DNA of 64,000 bases from Hyaloperonospora brassicae (Eukaryota > Oomycota > Peronosporomycetes > Peronosporales > Peronosporaceae). A program made the position numbers and the translations under genes. The notes under the pieces are model-generated. The model worked only from the letters and a program-made list of their open reading frames with translations. It ran no database searches and was not told the origin of the DNA. Position 1 is the first letter of the stretch, and every line of letters starts with the position of its first letter. This document shows positions 47,633-56,787 of this stretch, in pieces. Where the stretch lies: positions 62,001 through 126,000 of the forward strand of contig CANTFL010001360.1 of NCBI GenBank assembly GCA_947650285.1, in the 5' to 3' direction.

Positions 47633-48367
47633 GTTCCGAGGTATCATATCTGCGCGACCAGACGGATCGTCTGGAGCGCGAACGCAAGAACTTGATGGAT
47701 GTTCTTGAACGTGGGGGCTATCTTCATCGGAAGAAGAAGGCTCGTACTGACAGTACGACCTAAGCCTCCCCACGTAAAACGTAGGATGCGTGCGCATCCT
47801 ACGTGGCAATTCGAGTGTGTATGCATTGCCCTTGCGATGCAACACTCGAAATGGCCCAATGTATTTCGGCAGTAGTTTACTACTGCCGACACTAGTGACT
47901 GCATGTCCAGGTAGGTTTACCGTTGACAGTAGTACTAGGTCATTAACCTTAAATGAAAGAACATTTGCTCTTCCATTCTTGTCTGCGTTCCGTTTCTGAC
48001 GGTCCACCGCATTTGCGATGGAGTCCTGAACGAAACGGACTACCGCTTCTCGAGTCAGCAGGAAGTTCTCTGCTGACTCTTTGTTTTGTCTAGCAGTGCG
48101 CTTCGTGCGCACTGCTAAGAGATTGCTCTCTTCTTCAGCGAGGTTGTCTTCTTCCTCGCTGGCATAATCGTTGGCGATGCTGAATATACCAGCATCGTCA
48201 TCATCATCCGAATCAATAATAGCGTCTTCGCTATTATTGAGATGATCTTCTTCATCGATGTCGACTTGATCGACATCGGCATCATACGTGACGACGTTTG
48301 CGTCGACACGTGATGAGCAAGAGCCAAAACGGTTTTTGCTCGAGCGAGTCCCTCCCCCCTTATCCAA
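47136..48367 (-). CDS. pol: Integrase tail and chromodomain (E2), -1 frame, shifted once
   Basis: This continues pol after the G6 run (C6 at 48354-48359 on the + strand). The frame holds an acidic insert, then the integrase C-terminal GPF block ([27 protein letters not shown]). It runs into a spacer that is overlapped in antisense by the gene at 46157. A one-base deletion in 47581-47593 then moves the reading to another frame, where the chromodomain lies ([20 protein letters not shown] to [10 protein letters not shown], ending 47136). Chromodomains of this element class bind modified histone tails and steer integration. In E1 all of this is one frame, so the E2 chromodomain is probably lost. 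Confidence 0.8.
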
Positions 48368-51300
48368 GAGTCACACTCTAGAAGGGTGGGCACACGTGGA
48401 TGGCGTAGGCCATTCACGTAAAACGGTGTGTGCTGTGTTGAAGCATGCACCGAATTATTGATGGCGAATTCCACCATGGGTAGGAATTCGCTCCAACTCG
48501 GAAACGAGTGGACATATCCTCGAAGAATCTCTTCGAGGACACGGTTCGCACGTTCCGTCTGACCATCTGTTTCTGGATGGTCAGAAGTGGACATCTTCAA
48601 TCGTGTTCCGAGAGTACGGAACACGGTTTGCCAAAATTCCGCCGTGAACCGAGGGTCACGGTCGGATACGAGTTCACGGGGTAACCCGTGGAGTCTAAAG
48701 ACCGTGTCTAGAAAGACACGAGCACAACCTTGAGCCTTGATTGACTCAGGGACAGCAGCAAGATGGACCATCTTGCTGAATCGGTCCACAAACACAAGAA
48801 TACCATTATTCTTGTGAGCGTCTTCGGGAAACCCGAAGACGAAGTCCATTGAAACGGACTGCCAGCACTCTGTCGGAACAGGCAGAGGCTGCAATGGCGC
48901 ACGGGATGAAGGACTAGGCTTCACCCGTTGACATACTTCGCAAGCACGGATGTACTTGCGAACAAACTGATACTGGCGGGGCCAGTAAAAGTCGCGACTT
49001 ACCGTGAGGTAAGTCTTTTCTCTACCACGATGGCCGCTTGTTGGGGCATCGTGACACTCATACATGATGCGCAATCGCAAATCATGATGAGCGGGTACGA
49101 CGACACGAGGCGTGTCGTCGGCAACAGCTGTATAATACAGCAATCCGTTGCGTGTACTATACCGATCCGATGAGGATCGGTACAAAGCCGGTAAATCCCT
49201 CATGGATTTACTGGATGGATTCACCAGATGATCCATCAATCGCAGAAGATCCTTATCTTCCGCGTATGCCTTTCGTACGTCGTCAAGTAAACTTGACGAC
49301 GGGACACTGACTGACAGTGTCGCAACAGTGGGCTTGTCCTCACTGTTGGATTGCGCGTCCGGCTCGAAATCGGGCCGGCGCGAAAGAGCATCCGCGACGA
49401 CATTGAGTCGTCCCGGTTTATACTCCACGGAGAAGTTATACTCCGCGAAGAAAGACAGCCACCTCGCCATTCTTTGCGAGAGGTGCGGGCTGTTTACGGC
49501 CGTGCGTAATGACGCATGGTCCGTGTAGACAACAAACGGTCTATCTCCCAAGAGATAGACGCGAAACTTAGCCAGTGCGTATTTCATGGCAAGGAGTTCC
49601 TTGTCATGCACTGGGTAATTACGCTCAGCTGCTTGCAGCTGACGCGACTGATAACAGATGACGCGCTCCGCGCCATCTGCATCGAACTGCATTAACGCAC
49701 AGCCGATTGCGAAATCGCTGGCGTCACAGACCACATGAAATGGTCTGTCCTGATCTGCAATCGCCAAGATCGGCGATTGCATCAAGCTTTGCTTGATACC
49801 TTCAAAGGAACGCTGGCACTCAGCGTTCCATGACCACTTGACATTTTTCTTGAGCAAGCAAGAAAGATGAACAGTCATCTCGGCGTAGTTGCGCGAGTAC
49901 TTGTGCAAGTACGCCGCAAGACCAAGGAACTTCCTTAGTCTCTTGACATCGACTGGCACTGGCCAGTCGGTGATCGCCTTGATCTTTTCGGGATCAGGGC
50001 GTACGCCGTGTTTACCCACGATGCACCCAAGAAGTGGTATTTCGCTAGCCGCGAATATACACTTCTTGAGGTTGGCGTACAACTTATGCTTGCGCATAAG
50101 TTGAAGAACCTGACGAACGTGAGTTCTGTGAACTTCAACGTCCGTCTTCCCGTCCATAGCCCGGCTATGGACGAACACATCGTCGAAGTAACTCGGTGCG
50201 AAGTCTCGCACCGGTCTCAACAGATTTGTTACACATCTGTTGAATGTTGCAGGGGCATTACTCAGCCCCTGTGGCATCACTAGCCACTCCCACAGCATCC
50301 CGCTGGGGGTACTCACTGCCGTGAACGGGACGTCCCGTTCACGCATCAGGATCTGATAGAATCCATCCATCAGATCCATGGACGAAAAGATGGTACTCTT
50401 TGACATACCATCTATGATTACGTCCTTCCTCGGTATCGGCGTCTGAGCCGGTACCGTTGCAGCATTCAACTTGTTGAATGCGTGCACTATCCGCCACCCT
50501 CCTGTGGCCTTTCGCACACAGAAGGTCGGAGAGCTGTGAGGGGATGTTGATTCCCTCACATGGCCCGCTGCTAAGCGATCGGCAAAGAACTTGTCGATCG
50601 CTAGTACTTGTTCACGAGGCAGTGGCCACTGCTTCATGACACAGTACTTCGAGCCCGGTTTGAGCTCGATCTCGTGTCGAGTGCCTTTGTCCTTAGGCAA
50701 CTCGCAAGGTACGGATTCAGGGAACACATCCCTGAATTCGATCAAATCCTTATACAAAGGATTTGCCTGAAGTGACTCCCAGGATTGGGACGCGTATCGC
50801 TCAATCCGAGTCTTCTCATCGAGGACACTTTCGTCCATCGATGAGCTGCTGAGAACCCGTTCGTTCTCAGCAAATACTGTTGCCGACCGAATGTCGGTCA
50901 CATACTCGTCCTCTGTGACGAGTATGCAGATCTGCTTGACTTTGCCACTACGCAGATCACGCAAGAACCGTTTCGGTTCTAGCGTTGGCAATTGAGTTAT
51001 CTCCGAAGTCAACTTCGGAGGCACAATCAGATCAAGCGTATAAGCGCCTACGCTTGATCCGTCATTAACCAAGACGTTCAACGTCTCGGTTTCTTCCTGG
51101 GAACTTGCTTCCACAGGTTGCTGAGGGCCTAATCCCTCAGCAAGCGACTCTTGAGGAATTCCTTCCTCAAGTACGTGGGGACTTATTCCCTCGACGTCTT
51201 CCGACTGTGGCTGTGCAACCACAGTCAGGAACCGATCCTCTACGGTCGACTCTCCAGTCGACCTAGGATTTTCATGTTGCCCCTTGGGGGCAACAGATTT

Positions 51301-52050
51301 CTTTCTTCTAAGATGCTGCCCGCTAGGCATGCATCCATGTCCCGGTCCACTCGACTTATTCGAGTGGTGGACCTTCGGCGCAGCCTGTACTTCTGTACAG
51401 CCGCCGGGAGCTTGCTCCACAGTGTAGTGATCAACTACACTGTGATCTTGTGCAGTCGTGCTAACGACCGTACCGCAAGTGAGGCCATCGCACTCACTCG
51501 CAGAACATCCACACGCTTGTGGACGCTCCAAGATGTTCATCAGATGGCCATCTGATGAACAAGCAGCAGGCATCTTCACGGATCGATGCTGCCAGCTCAC
51601 CCTTGGCTCGTATTTTCTGAGCCAAGGTAATCCCAGGATGACATCAAATTTGTCATCCAGATCTAGTACGATGAAATCATCATCGTACTGCTCGCCCTCT
51701 AACGTGTAGTGGATTCCTACTACACGTTTCTCAACGGTTATCGATGCGCCTGTTGCAAGGCGCACCGTCATCCTTGTGAGGGGAGTGTCGCGCTCAACGA
51801 ACTTGAGCCTACGACCCTCTAGTGACTGGCGACGAACAAAGTTGTTCGACGCCCCACAGTCTACTAGGGCACGAAGCGACAAATCATTTGTCGCTTCCAA
51901 CTTCAAGGTGATGAGCGAAACGTCATCACCAGGTGCAGAGACACACAATGATTGTGTATCTGGAGCAACTTTCGTCAAGAGATTTGCAAATTCTCTCGAG
52001 GTTGCTGGATCAGTAGGGCGCTCCGCCCCTACTGACCCCGACCATTTTTT
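48115..52050 (-). CDS. pol: Pol polyprotein: protease, RT, RNase H, integrase core (E2)
   Basis: Expressed by -1 frameshift from gag at 52044-52050. Numbering from the internal ATG at 51978: protease active site D40 (LVDCGAS); RT from about 410, with YFDD at 597-600; RNase H with D752 (CDASD), E794, D820 and D863; integrase zinc region with C1013 and C1016; integrase core D1045, D1106 and E1142, exactly DD35E. All catalytic residues are present and no stop interrupts them. Useful sequence ends near residue 1209, at the G6 run. The last 78 codons of this frame to 48115 have no meaning, and the true protein continues in the -1 frame. The product copies and integrates the element. Confidence 0.93.
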   Translation of the reverse strand, partial: KKWSGSVGAERPTDPATSREFANLLTKVAPDTQSLCVSAPGDDVSLITLKLEATNDLSLRALVDCGASNNFVRRQSLEGRRLKFVERDTPLTRMTVRLATGASITVEKRVVGIHYTLEGEQYDDDFIVLDLDDKFDVILGLPWLRKYEPRVSWQHRSVKMPAACSSDGHLMNILERPQACGCSASECDGLTCGTVVSTTAQDHSVVDHYTVEQAPGGCTEVQAAPKVHHSNKSSGPGHGCMPSGQHLRRKKSVAPKGQHENPRSTGESTVEDRFLTVVAQPQSEDVEGISPHVLEEGIPQESLAEGLGPQQPVEASSQEETETLNVLVNDGSSVGAYTLDLIVPPKLTSEITQLPTLEPKRFLRDLRSGKVKQICILVTEDEYVTDIRSATVFAENERVLSSSSMDESVLDEKTRIERYASQSWESLQANPLYKDLIEFRDVFPESVPCELPKDKGTRHEIELKPGSKYCVMKQWPLPREQVLAIDKFFADRLAAGHVRESTSPHSSPTFCVRKATGGWRIVHAFNKLNAATVPAQTPIPRKDVIIDGMSKSTIFSSMDLMDGFYQILMRERDVPFTAVSTPSGMLWEWLVMPQGLSNAPATFNRCVTNLLRPVRDFAPSYFDDVFVHSRAMDGKTDVEVHRTHVRQVLQLMRKHKLYANLKKCIFAASEIPLLGCIVGKHGVRPDPEKIKAITDWPVPVDVKRLRKFLGLAAYLHKYSRNYAEMTVHLSCLLKKNVKWSWNAECQRSFEGIKQSLMQSPILAIADQDRPFHVVCDASDFAIGCALMQFDADGAERVICYQSRQLQAAERNYPVHDKELLAMKYALAKFRVYLLGDRPFVVYTDHASLRTAVNSPHLSQRMARWLSFFAEYNFSVEYKPGRLNVVADALSRRPDFEPDAQSNSEDKPTVATLSVSVPSSSLLDDVRKAYAEDKDLLRLMDHLVNPSSKSMRDLPALYRSSSDRYSTRNGLLYYTAVADDTPRVVVPAHHDLRLRIMYECHDAPTSGHRGREKTYLTVSRDFYWPRQYQFVRKYIRACEVCQRVKPSPSSRAPLQPLPVPTECWQSVSMDFVFGFPEDAHKNNGILVFVDRFSKMVHLAAVPESIKAQGCARVFLDTVFRLHGLPRELVSDRDPRFTAEFWQTVFRTLGTRLKMSTSDHPETDGQTERANRVLEEILRGYVHSFPSWSEFLPMVEFAINNSVHASTQHTPFYVNGLRHPRVPTLLECDSWIRGEGLARAKTVLALAHHVSTQTSSRMMPMSIKSTSMKKIISIIAKTLLLIRMMMTMLVYSASPTIMPARKKTTSLKKRAIS
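52010..52050 (-). promoter_or_regulatory. Predicted -1 frameshift signal between gag and pol (E2)
   Basis: On the - strand the heptamer A AAA AAT (52050-52044), an 8-nt spacer and a 9-bp stem TCAGTAGGG/CCCTACTGA (52035-52027 with 52018-52010) are the same as in E1. The gag TAG lies within the stem. Confidence 0.82.
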
Positions 52051-53183
52051 GATGGTCCGTCTCGCTGTTGCGGTTTCGCAACAGCGCTGGACCCACGCCC
52101 ATTGCCCTTTCTGGCGAATGGTCGTCCATTTCGCTCAGTACTGTTTGGTACTGGGCGTGGAGCACTACACTCGTATGCGTAGTGCCCTAACTTCTGACAG
52201 CGATTGCACCTCTGCAATCGCTTGTTGTTTGTAGAGCGAGGTCTCTCGCTCTCAACATAGCAGAGGTCCATTGGTTCTGACCCTCCGATCTCTTGTCGTC
52301 TCGGTGGACGGTAAGAGTTTGAGCTAGCATGAGCCTGTCTCATGCTAAAGTCTTCCTGTTCCGCGGCTGATATCGCTTCTTCAAGCGTATTCAGCTCAAG
52401 GCGGAACAGGTGGCTCCTGACGGGCCCTTCTGCGAGCCCTTGCATGAACACCGTAATCAACGTGTGTTCATGAACTGGGTTGGCAGTTATACTACTCGCA
52501 AGGAGTCGTATATGTTGTGCGTAAGCGTGCACATCACGCTTACCCTGCTTGAGTTTCAGGAGCTCTGAACGAGCCCTGAACTCAGCACGTGGCGGCTCAA
52601 ACGTTTGTCTGAGCCGGGACTTGAAGTCATCTAGCGACCTAAACACGTTTGGGTCGCTACTCTCGAGTCCCAGGGACCAAGTTTTGGCACGCCCTGCCAA
52701 GTGGGTCTGAGCAAATGTGAGTTTCATTTGCTCATCTTCGACGCGACGAGCCCTTAGGGCTCTGTCGAGTTCGACAAACCATAGTAACAGGGAGTCCTCC
52801 GGGACTCCACTGGACTTGGAGATGTCGACTTTCATCACTTCGGGACGACGCGCATGCGCCGTCCCGCCCACAGCAGCATGGAATTGCTGCTGTCTCAACA
52901 GCTCCGTCTGTTGAGCACCGAGTTCCCTCAACTGCTCGGCCTGTTGAGAGCCTTGCTGGTGAAGCAAGGCTACTTTCTCCCTCTCGAGAGCAAGTTCATT
53001 GTGAATGACTTTGGCGATAGCAGCATGTTGTTGGTCTCTGTCTAGAGACTCCAACATGGTGCTGACGACGAGTTCGCCTACGATAGAACTCACATGTTCT
53101 ACCGCACCCCATTCGATGTCACTCAAATGGGTAAACCCTTCACGCGTGGCGTGAAAGGTGTCTTCTTCATCCAACATGTTCAT
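52029..53183 (-). CDS. gag: Gag (E2)
   Basis: ATG at 53183, about 44 nt after the 5' LTR, opens MNMLDEEDTFHATREGF; a second ATG follows two codons later. The protein has 384 residues. Residues 50-100 are a Gln/Glu/Leu-rich coiled coil, and 145-285 the retrotransposon Gag core (MKLTFAQTHLAGRAKTWSLG, HAYAQHIRLLASSI). At 326-339 there is a zinc knuckle CNRCQKLGHYAYEC (C-x2-C-x4-H-x4-C). The tail is basic and Asn/Gly/Arg-rich. It forms particles and packages RNA. It is uninterrupted, unlike the E1 copy. Confidence 0.95.
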   Translation of the reverse strand: MNMLDEEDTFHATREGFTHLSDIEWGAVEHVSSIVGELVVSTMLESLDRDQQHAAIAKVIHNELALEREKVALLHQQGSQQAEQLRELGAQQTELLRQQQFHAAVGGTAHARRPEVMKVDISKSSGVPEDSLLLWFVELDRALRARRVEDEQMKLTFAQTHLAGRAKTWSLGLESSDPNVFRSLDDFKSRLRQTFEPPRAEFRARSELLKLKQGKRDVHAYAQHIRLLASSITANPVHEHTLITVFMQGLAEGPVRSHLFRLELNTLEEAISAAEQEDFSMRQAHASSNSYRPPRRQEIGGSEPMDLCYVESERPRSTNNKRLQRCNRCQKLGHYAYECSAPRPVPNSTERNGRPFARKGNGRGSSAVAKPQQRDGPSKNGRGQ

Positions 53184-53206
53184 GTTGGATGATGTGGTCC
53201 TTGGAA

Positions 53207-53225
53207 GGACTACAAAGTGCTACCA
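53207..53225 (-). other. Primer-binding site (E2)
   Basis: Two bases after the 5' LTR the - strand reads TGGTAGCACTTTG. TGG would pair with the CCA end of a tRNA. Only the first nine or so bases are likely to pair; I cannot name the tRNA. Confidence 0.55.
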
Positions 53226-53227
53226 GG

Positions 53228-53617
53228 TGTAACGGGGCACACCCTTGCGTAACTTAACGCAAGGGATTTGGGTGCCCCGACGGACGTACACGTGGCGAGC
53301 GAGGAAGCGTAGGTAGGGTAAAAGTAGAACTGTTATATTAATAAATTAAGTCTTTAAACTACTGTCTCTTCGTTTGACTTAATTCAATCATACTAATATA
53401 ACTGCATGTATGGTGACGTCTCGTCACCACTCATTGCGCGCGTCTTGCGGCGATTGGTGGGTTGATATCATCACGATATCAACCAATGAACAGACCCTTT
53501 GGTCGACCCTTCAATATCACCACTTTGGTGATATTGTTTAAAGAATATCCATCTTTATATTCTTTATTGTCACTTTCCTTAAAGTGACAATTTCATGTAA
53601 CGGGCTGCCCCGTTACA
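53228..53617 (-). repeat. 5' LTR of Gypsy E2
   Basis: 390 bp, TGTAACGGGGC to GCCCCGTTACA in + reading. It is identical to the other LTR apart from one base. The hairpin CAATATCACCA/TGGTGATATTG lies at 53512-53536. Confidence 0.96.
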
Positions 53618-53652
53618 ACCTTGCTACCTGTCAGAAACAACAACTACTAACA
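53618..53652 (-). repeat. 5' LTR of the Copia element, outer 30 bp plus duplicated ACCTT
   Basis: 53618-53622 is the second ACCTT of the E2 target duplication. 53623-53652 (GCTACCTGTCAGAAACAA and on to CTAACA) matches 40781-40810. Confidence 0.85.
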
Positions 53653-56600
53653 AACGAGCAATGCGAACTTGTGGGTGCACTACGAGCAGACGGAATGCAC
53701 AACAGTCGCGACCGGGTAGTTTAGGCGGTGTTCGGTGTCAAAGTGATAAAAACTTTGAGGCCCGGGTCGTTTCTAGATGGTGATGTTGATTTGAACCTAT
53801 ACTCACGAAGTTTCCCGCACGTATATGTGCGGCAACGCTGTCCAAGTATAGGAATAGTGCACGGTACCAGATCCAGACAGTCTCGAAGCCGGATGTTGTC
53901 AGTAATTAGTAGAAGGAAATGTCCACAAGTTGTTCAGCTCCAGCAGCGGAGTAGTTGACGGAAGTTAAATCGCCTACATTACGCATGTTCCGAAGATTTG
54001 CCGCTTTTAATCGAGCGGGCACTTACTTGACCTACTAATAAGCTTCATTACAGAAATATTGCGGCATCGTACTAACCCAGTGTAAATGATAAGCACGAAT
54101 CAAGGTAATAATGTGTCCCCCGTAGTCCAAGTTGTACAGGCGGTGAGAACGACGATATGAAAAAGAAGCTGACTATATTTTTTGCAATGGCAAGTGCACA
54201 GTCGACTCTGATTTGGCAAAGTCTTCGCACCCGCGCACTTGTCATTTATTTTCATCGTGCCGATGCTAACTTTTAGCACAATGTATACTTGCAGGTACAC
54301 TTGTACAGCATTCACAAGACTCTTCGTCGAATGTACTCCACAGGTGATGTTCGCTGGGTGTTTCCGTATCATTTGAATCTTTCCTAAATAGTTTAATTGT
54401 ACGCTTGTTGATGGACAGTGCGACGCAAACTCACGACACAATCGTCTACTTCGCATAATCACTGCATCGATGGAATATATCTGACGATACGCAGATCGCC
54501 TGTACAAGAGCATCACGGAATTAGAGCACGACTCATTTGATTATGAAAGCACCATGAGCAGATTGCCAATCAAACAAGCAAAACAGCTGCTGATCGTGCG
54601 ACTGAAGTCGATACTCGATACGCCAAGACATAGCCACTTACGTATATCGCTCCAATCTTATGCATATGATTCTGTGAGTAAAGGCAAATGAACGCGTCCC
54701 GAAACTTAAGCTACATCAAAAACCATCGAGGTCAAAGCTAGCAGCTCGATTGGGATCATGTGTCACTCTTTTCCACAAATGTATTGCATAATAAAAAATG
54801 CAGTCTTGAGTGAGGCTGACCCAAATGTGTACATTTACCCTTCACAACGTCCACTTCAACGCTAACGAGACAGCTAAGTCTTGGCATTGGTTTCGGCAGT
54901 GTCTCCCAAGATAAGCGAACACGCGGTGTTTACCATGCAGCGTTTTGTTGTTTCGCTTAAGCCCAAATGTGGCAGTATATTGTAAACATAGTAAGTGCTG
55001 TTGATCCTTGATGATTCATACTATGTGCTGTCAGCGGTAAAGCGCTGCACGCTCAACTGCTGCCGACTACCACTGATATCTTGCCGATTCCAGAAAAGAT
55101 GAACGCACCTTGCCAGCAGCAGTGTAATTATTGATGTGCGAGAAGACCCCTCAATGCATCCTATCATTCCCGACATGTCAATATGTAAATGCGCAAGTAT
55201 TTCGCTGCTTCATAGCGCGGTATTACATGCATAGCTGATAAGCGAATAACTCTTGCATTCACAAATGATTGCATGCATTTTCGGGTCATGCGGGCCAAAA
55301 TCTCAGCTGTGCTGTAGCGACCCTCCTACTCAACATTGTTGGTGCATCGTACGACGACGTGCTCTATTACGGAGTATGTTCCGGATGCGTCATCATAGAG
55401 TTTGTCGATCTCCGATGTATCATTGCGTTTTCCTGTTGCTGTTGTAAAAATGCTGGCTGCCAAGGAACTATAGACGAGGTATAGACTTCCGTTTCGTGAG
55501 AACTGTGTCAACGCAAAATCACACAAGCGAAGGATGCACCTATGCTTGTCTGACGTTTTCGTCAGCGCGCCCAGGCTTCACCTGGATGCGACGAATATGC
55601 AAATCGGCATTGAACATGTTTGTGTCATGAACATGCAGTCTACGCACGATGATCATGAAACATTCAGCGTTACAAATTGACGAGCTGTTCGACGTGCTCA
55701 TTACTTGACAAATTGCCTGTCTTCTCTGGCTCAGTGCAAGTACTTGCATCAATCTGATGATAGCAGTAGAACCATTATCAAGAACATCGCTGTAGCCCCT
55801 GTGATCGCTTAGAGTAGTACGTTCCTACAGGTATATAGACGCATTGGTGTATATTGTTATGACTTGTGGCCATCGACGCGGCCCCACGACAACGCAGCGA
55901 CGGTATACAACTCACATGCTTGTACGACATGATGGATGGACGTACCACGAAAACCTGTGGTCCGTTGTAGACGTCACTGTCCTGCAGTAAGTCTTTGTGG
56001 ACACTCATTCTTTTATCAATCACAGTCTGCATACATGTCGACAAATCTATGTGCTTAGTTTTCAATACCAGCGTTCGTTTCGGATGGCGTCGGTTGAATC
56101 GGACGACACGGCTTCCGGAATGCCACATGCATCAGCGTTAACAAAACGCTGCCTGCAGATTAATCGCGTGCTGCATAAGTGAATCAAACGGTGAACGTTT
56201 TGCGAATGCACATCGTCTCTCGACGTCTCCGACGGCCAGCACCGTGGCAATGATATCCCATTAACTGATCGAGCAGGCATTTCATCTCGCGTCATCATAA
56301 AACTTTGCCACGAAACACAAACGAAAGATTTGCGGGTTTGCTGCGTATTTGCTGCAAGGCGACGTATGATATTGATATAGTGACCATAGCGATAGGCCGC
56401 GCATTCACAAGCAAGTTTCGATGTGTGTTTTTGCAGTGTATGAGCGAGCGTTACAGTGGAAAGACACACTTTGTCAAGTATAGCTGCAAACATGAGAGTG
56501 GGAAAGAACCGTATACATCAATCTGCCTAAGTGAAGCAATGTTCTTACAAAGTCGAACTAAAGAGATGAGAGGGGATAGACCAGAGCTGCTTGTTATATC

Positions 56601-56760
56601 GCGCGCAACAGAAAAGGTTAAGTGTGCTGACTATGATTGTCACGATGTCATGGACTTATGCCATGCATCGCATGATTCCGGACAGCACAATTGGCTTATT
56701 GTGTTGGATTCGAAGTAATAGCGCGTAGACCTTTACGTCGACTCAGATAATCTCGCTGGT

Positions 56761-56787
56761 GACTGACTGACTGACTGACTGACTGAC
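56761..56787. repeat. (GACT)n microsatellite
   Basis: About six and a half uninterrupted tetranucleotide units. Confidence 0.95.

Larger units (their letters stand above)
46028..53227. repeat. Dense lattice of short perfect inverted repeats in Gypsy coding DNA (E2)
   Basis: The same inverted repeats as in E1 are mostly kept. Examples: 52199-52222 (AGCGATTGC arms), 51535-51560 (26-nt palindrome), 46641-46660 (GCCTGTCTC arms). The antisense ORF region also has GCTCGTGCG/CGCACGAGC (about 46505-46526), CGAGTCAGAC/GTCTGACTCG (about 46330-46351) and GCGAGTTGT/ACAACTCGC (about 46995-47016). Loops differ from E1 more than arms do. Confidence 0.8.
45639..53617 (-). mobile_element. Complete, young Ty3/Gypsy chromovirus E2
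   Basis: A 7979-bp element with two LTRs that I find identical except for one missing A at the third-fourth base of the left copy. It has a perfect 5-bp target duplication, a primer-binding site, a polypurine tract, an intact gag and an uninterrupted protease-RT-RNase H-integrase frame. Near-identical LTRs mean a recent insertion. It sits inside an old Copia LTR. On the opposite strand it carries a long ORF (46157-47632). Confidence 0.96.
39997..53652 (-). mobile_element. Old Ty1/Copia element carrying two nested Gypsy insertions
   Basis: Read on the - strand, the element has a 5' LTR (53652-53623 plus 45638-45303), a primer-binding site, a gag-pol relic, a polypurine tract (complement of 40811-40816) and a 3' LTR (40810-39997). 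After removing the Gypsy insertions and duplicated target bases, both LTRs come to 366 bp. They start TGTTAG; the 3' LTR ends TAACA. They are clearly diverged and the coding region is full of stops, so the insertion is old. Confidence 0.88.

Noticed and set aside
48115..48350. The frame-0 end of pol in E2 (78 codons after the G6 run) as a real C-terminus
   Set aside because: E1 and E2 differ freely there, while the -1 frame holds the conserved GPF integrase tail.
56305..56718. A 137-codon + strand frame as a gene
   Set aside because: It starts at TTG, the first ATG is about 45 codons in, and no motif supports it; left as intergenic.
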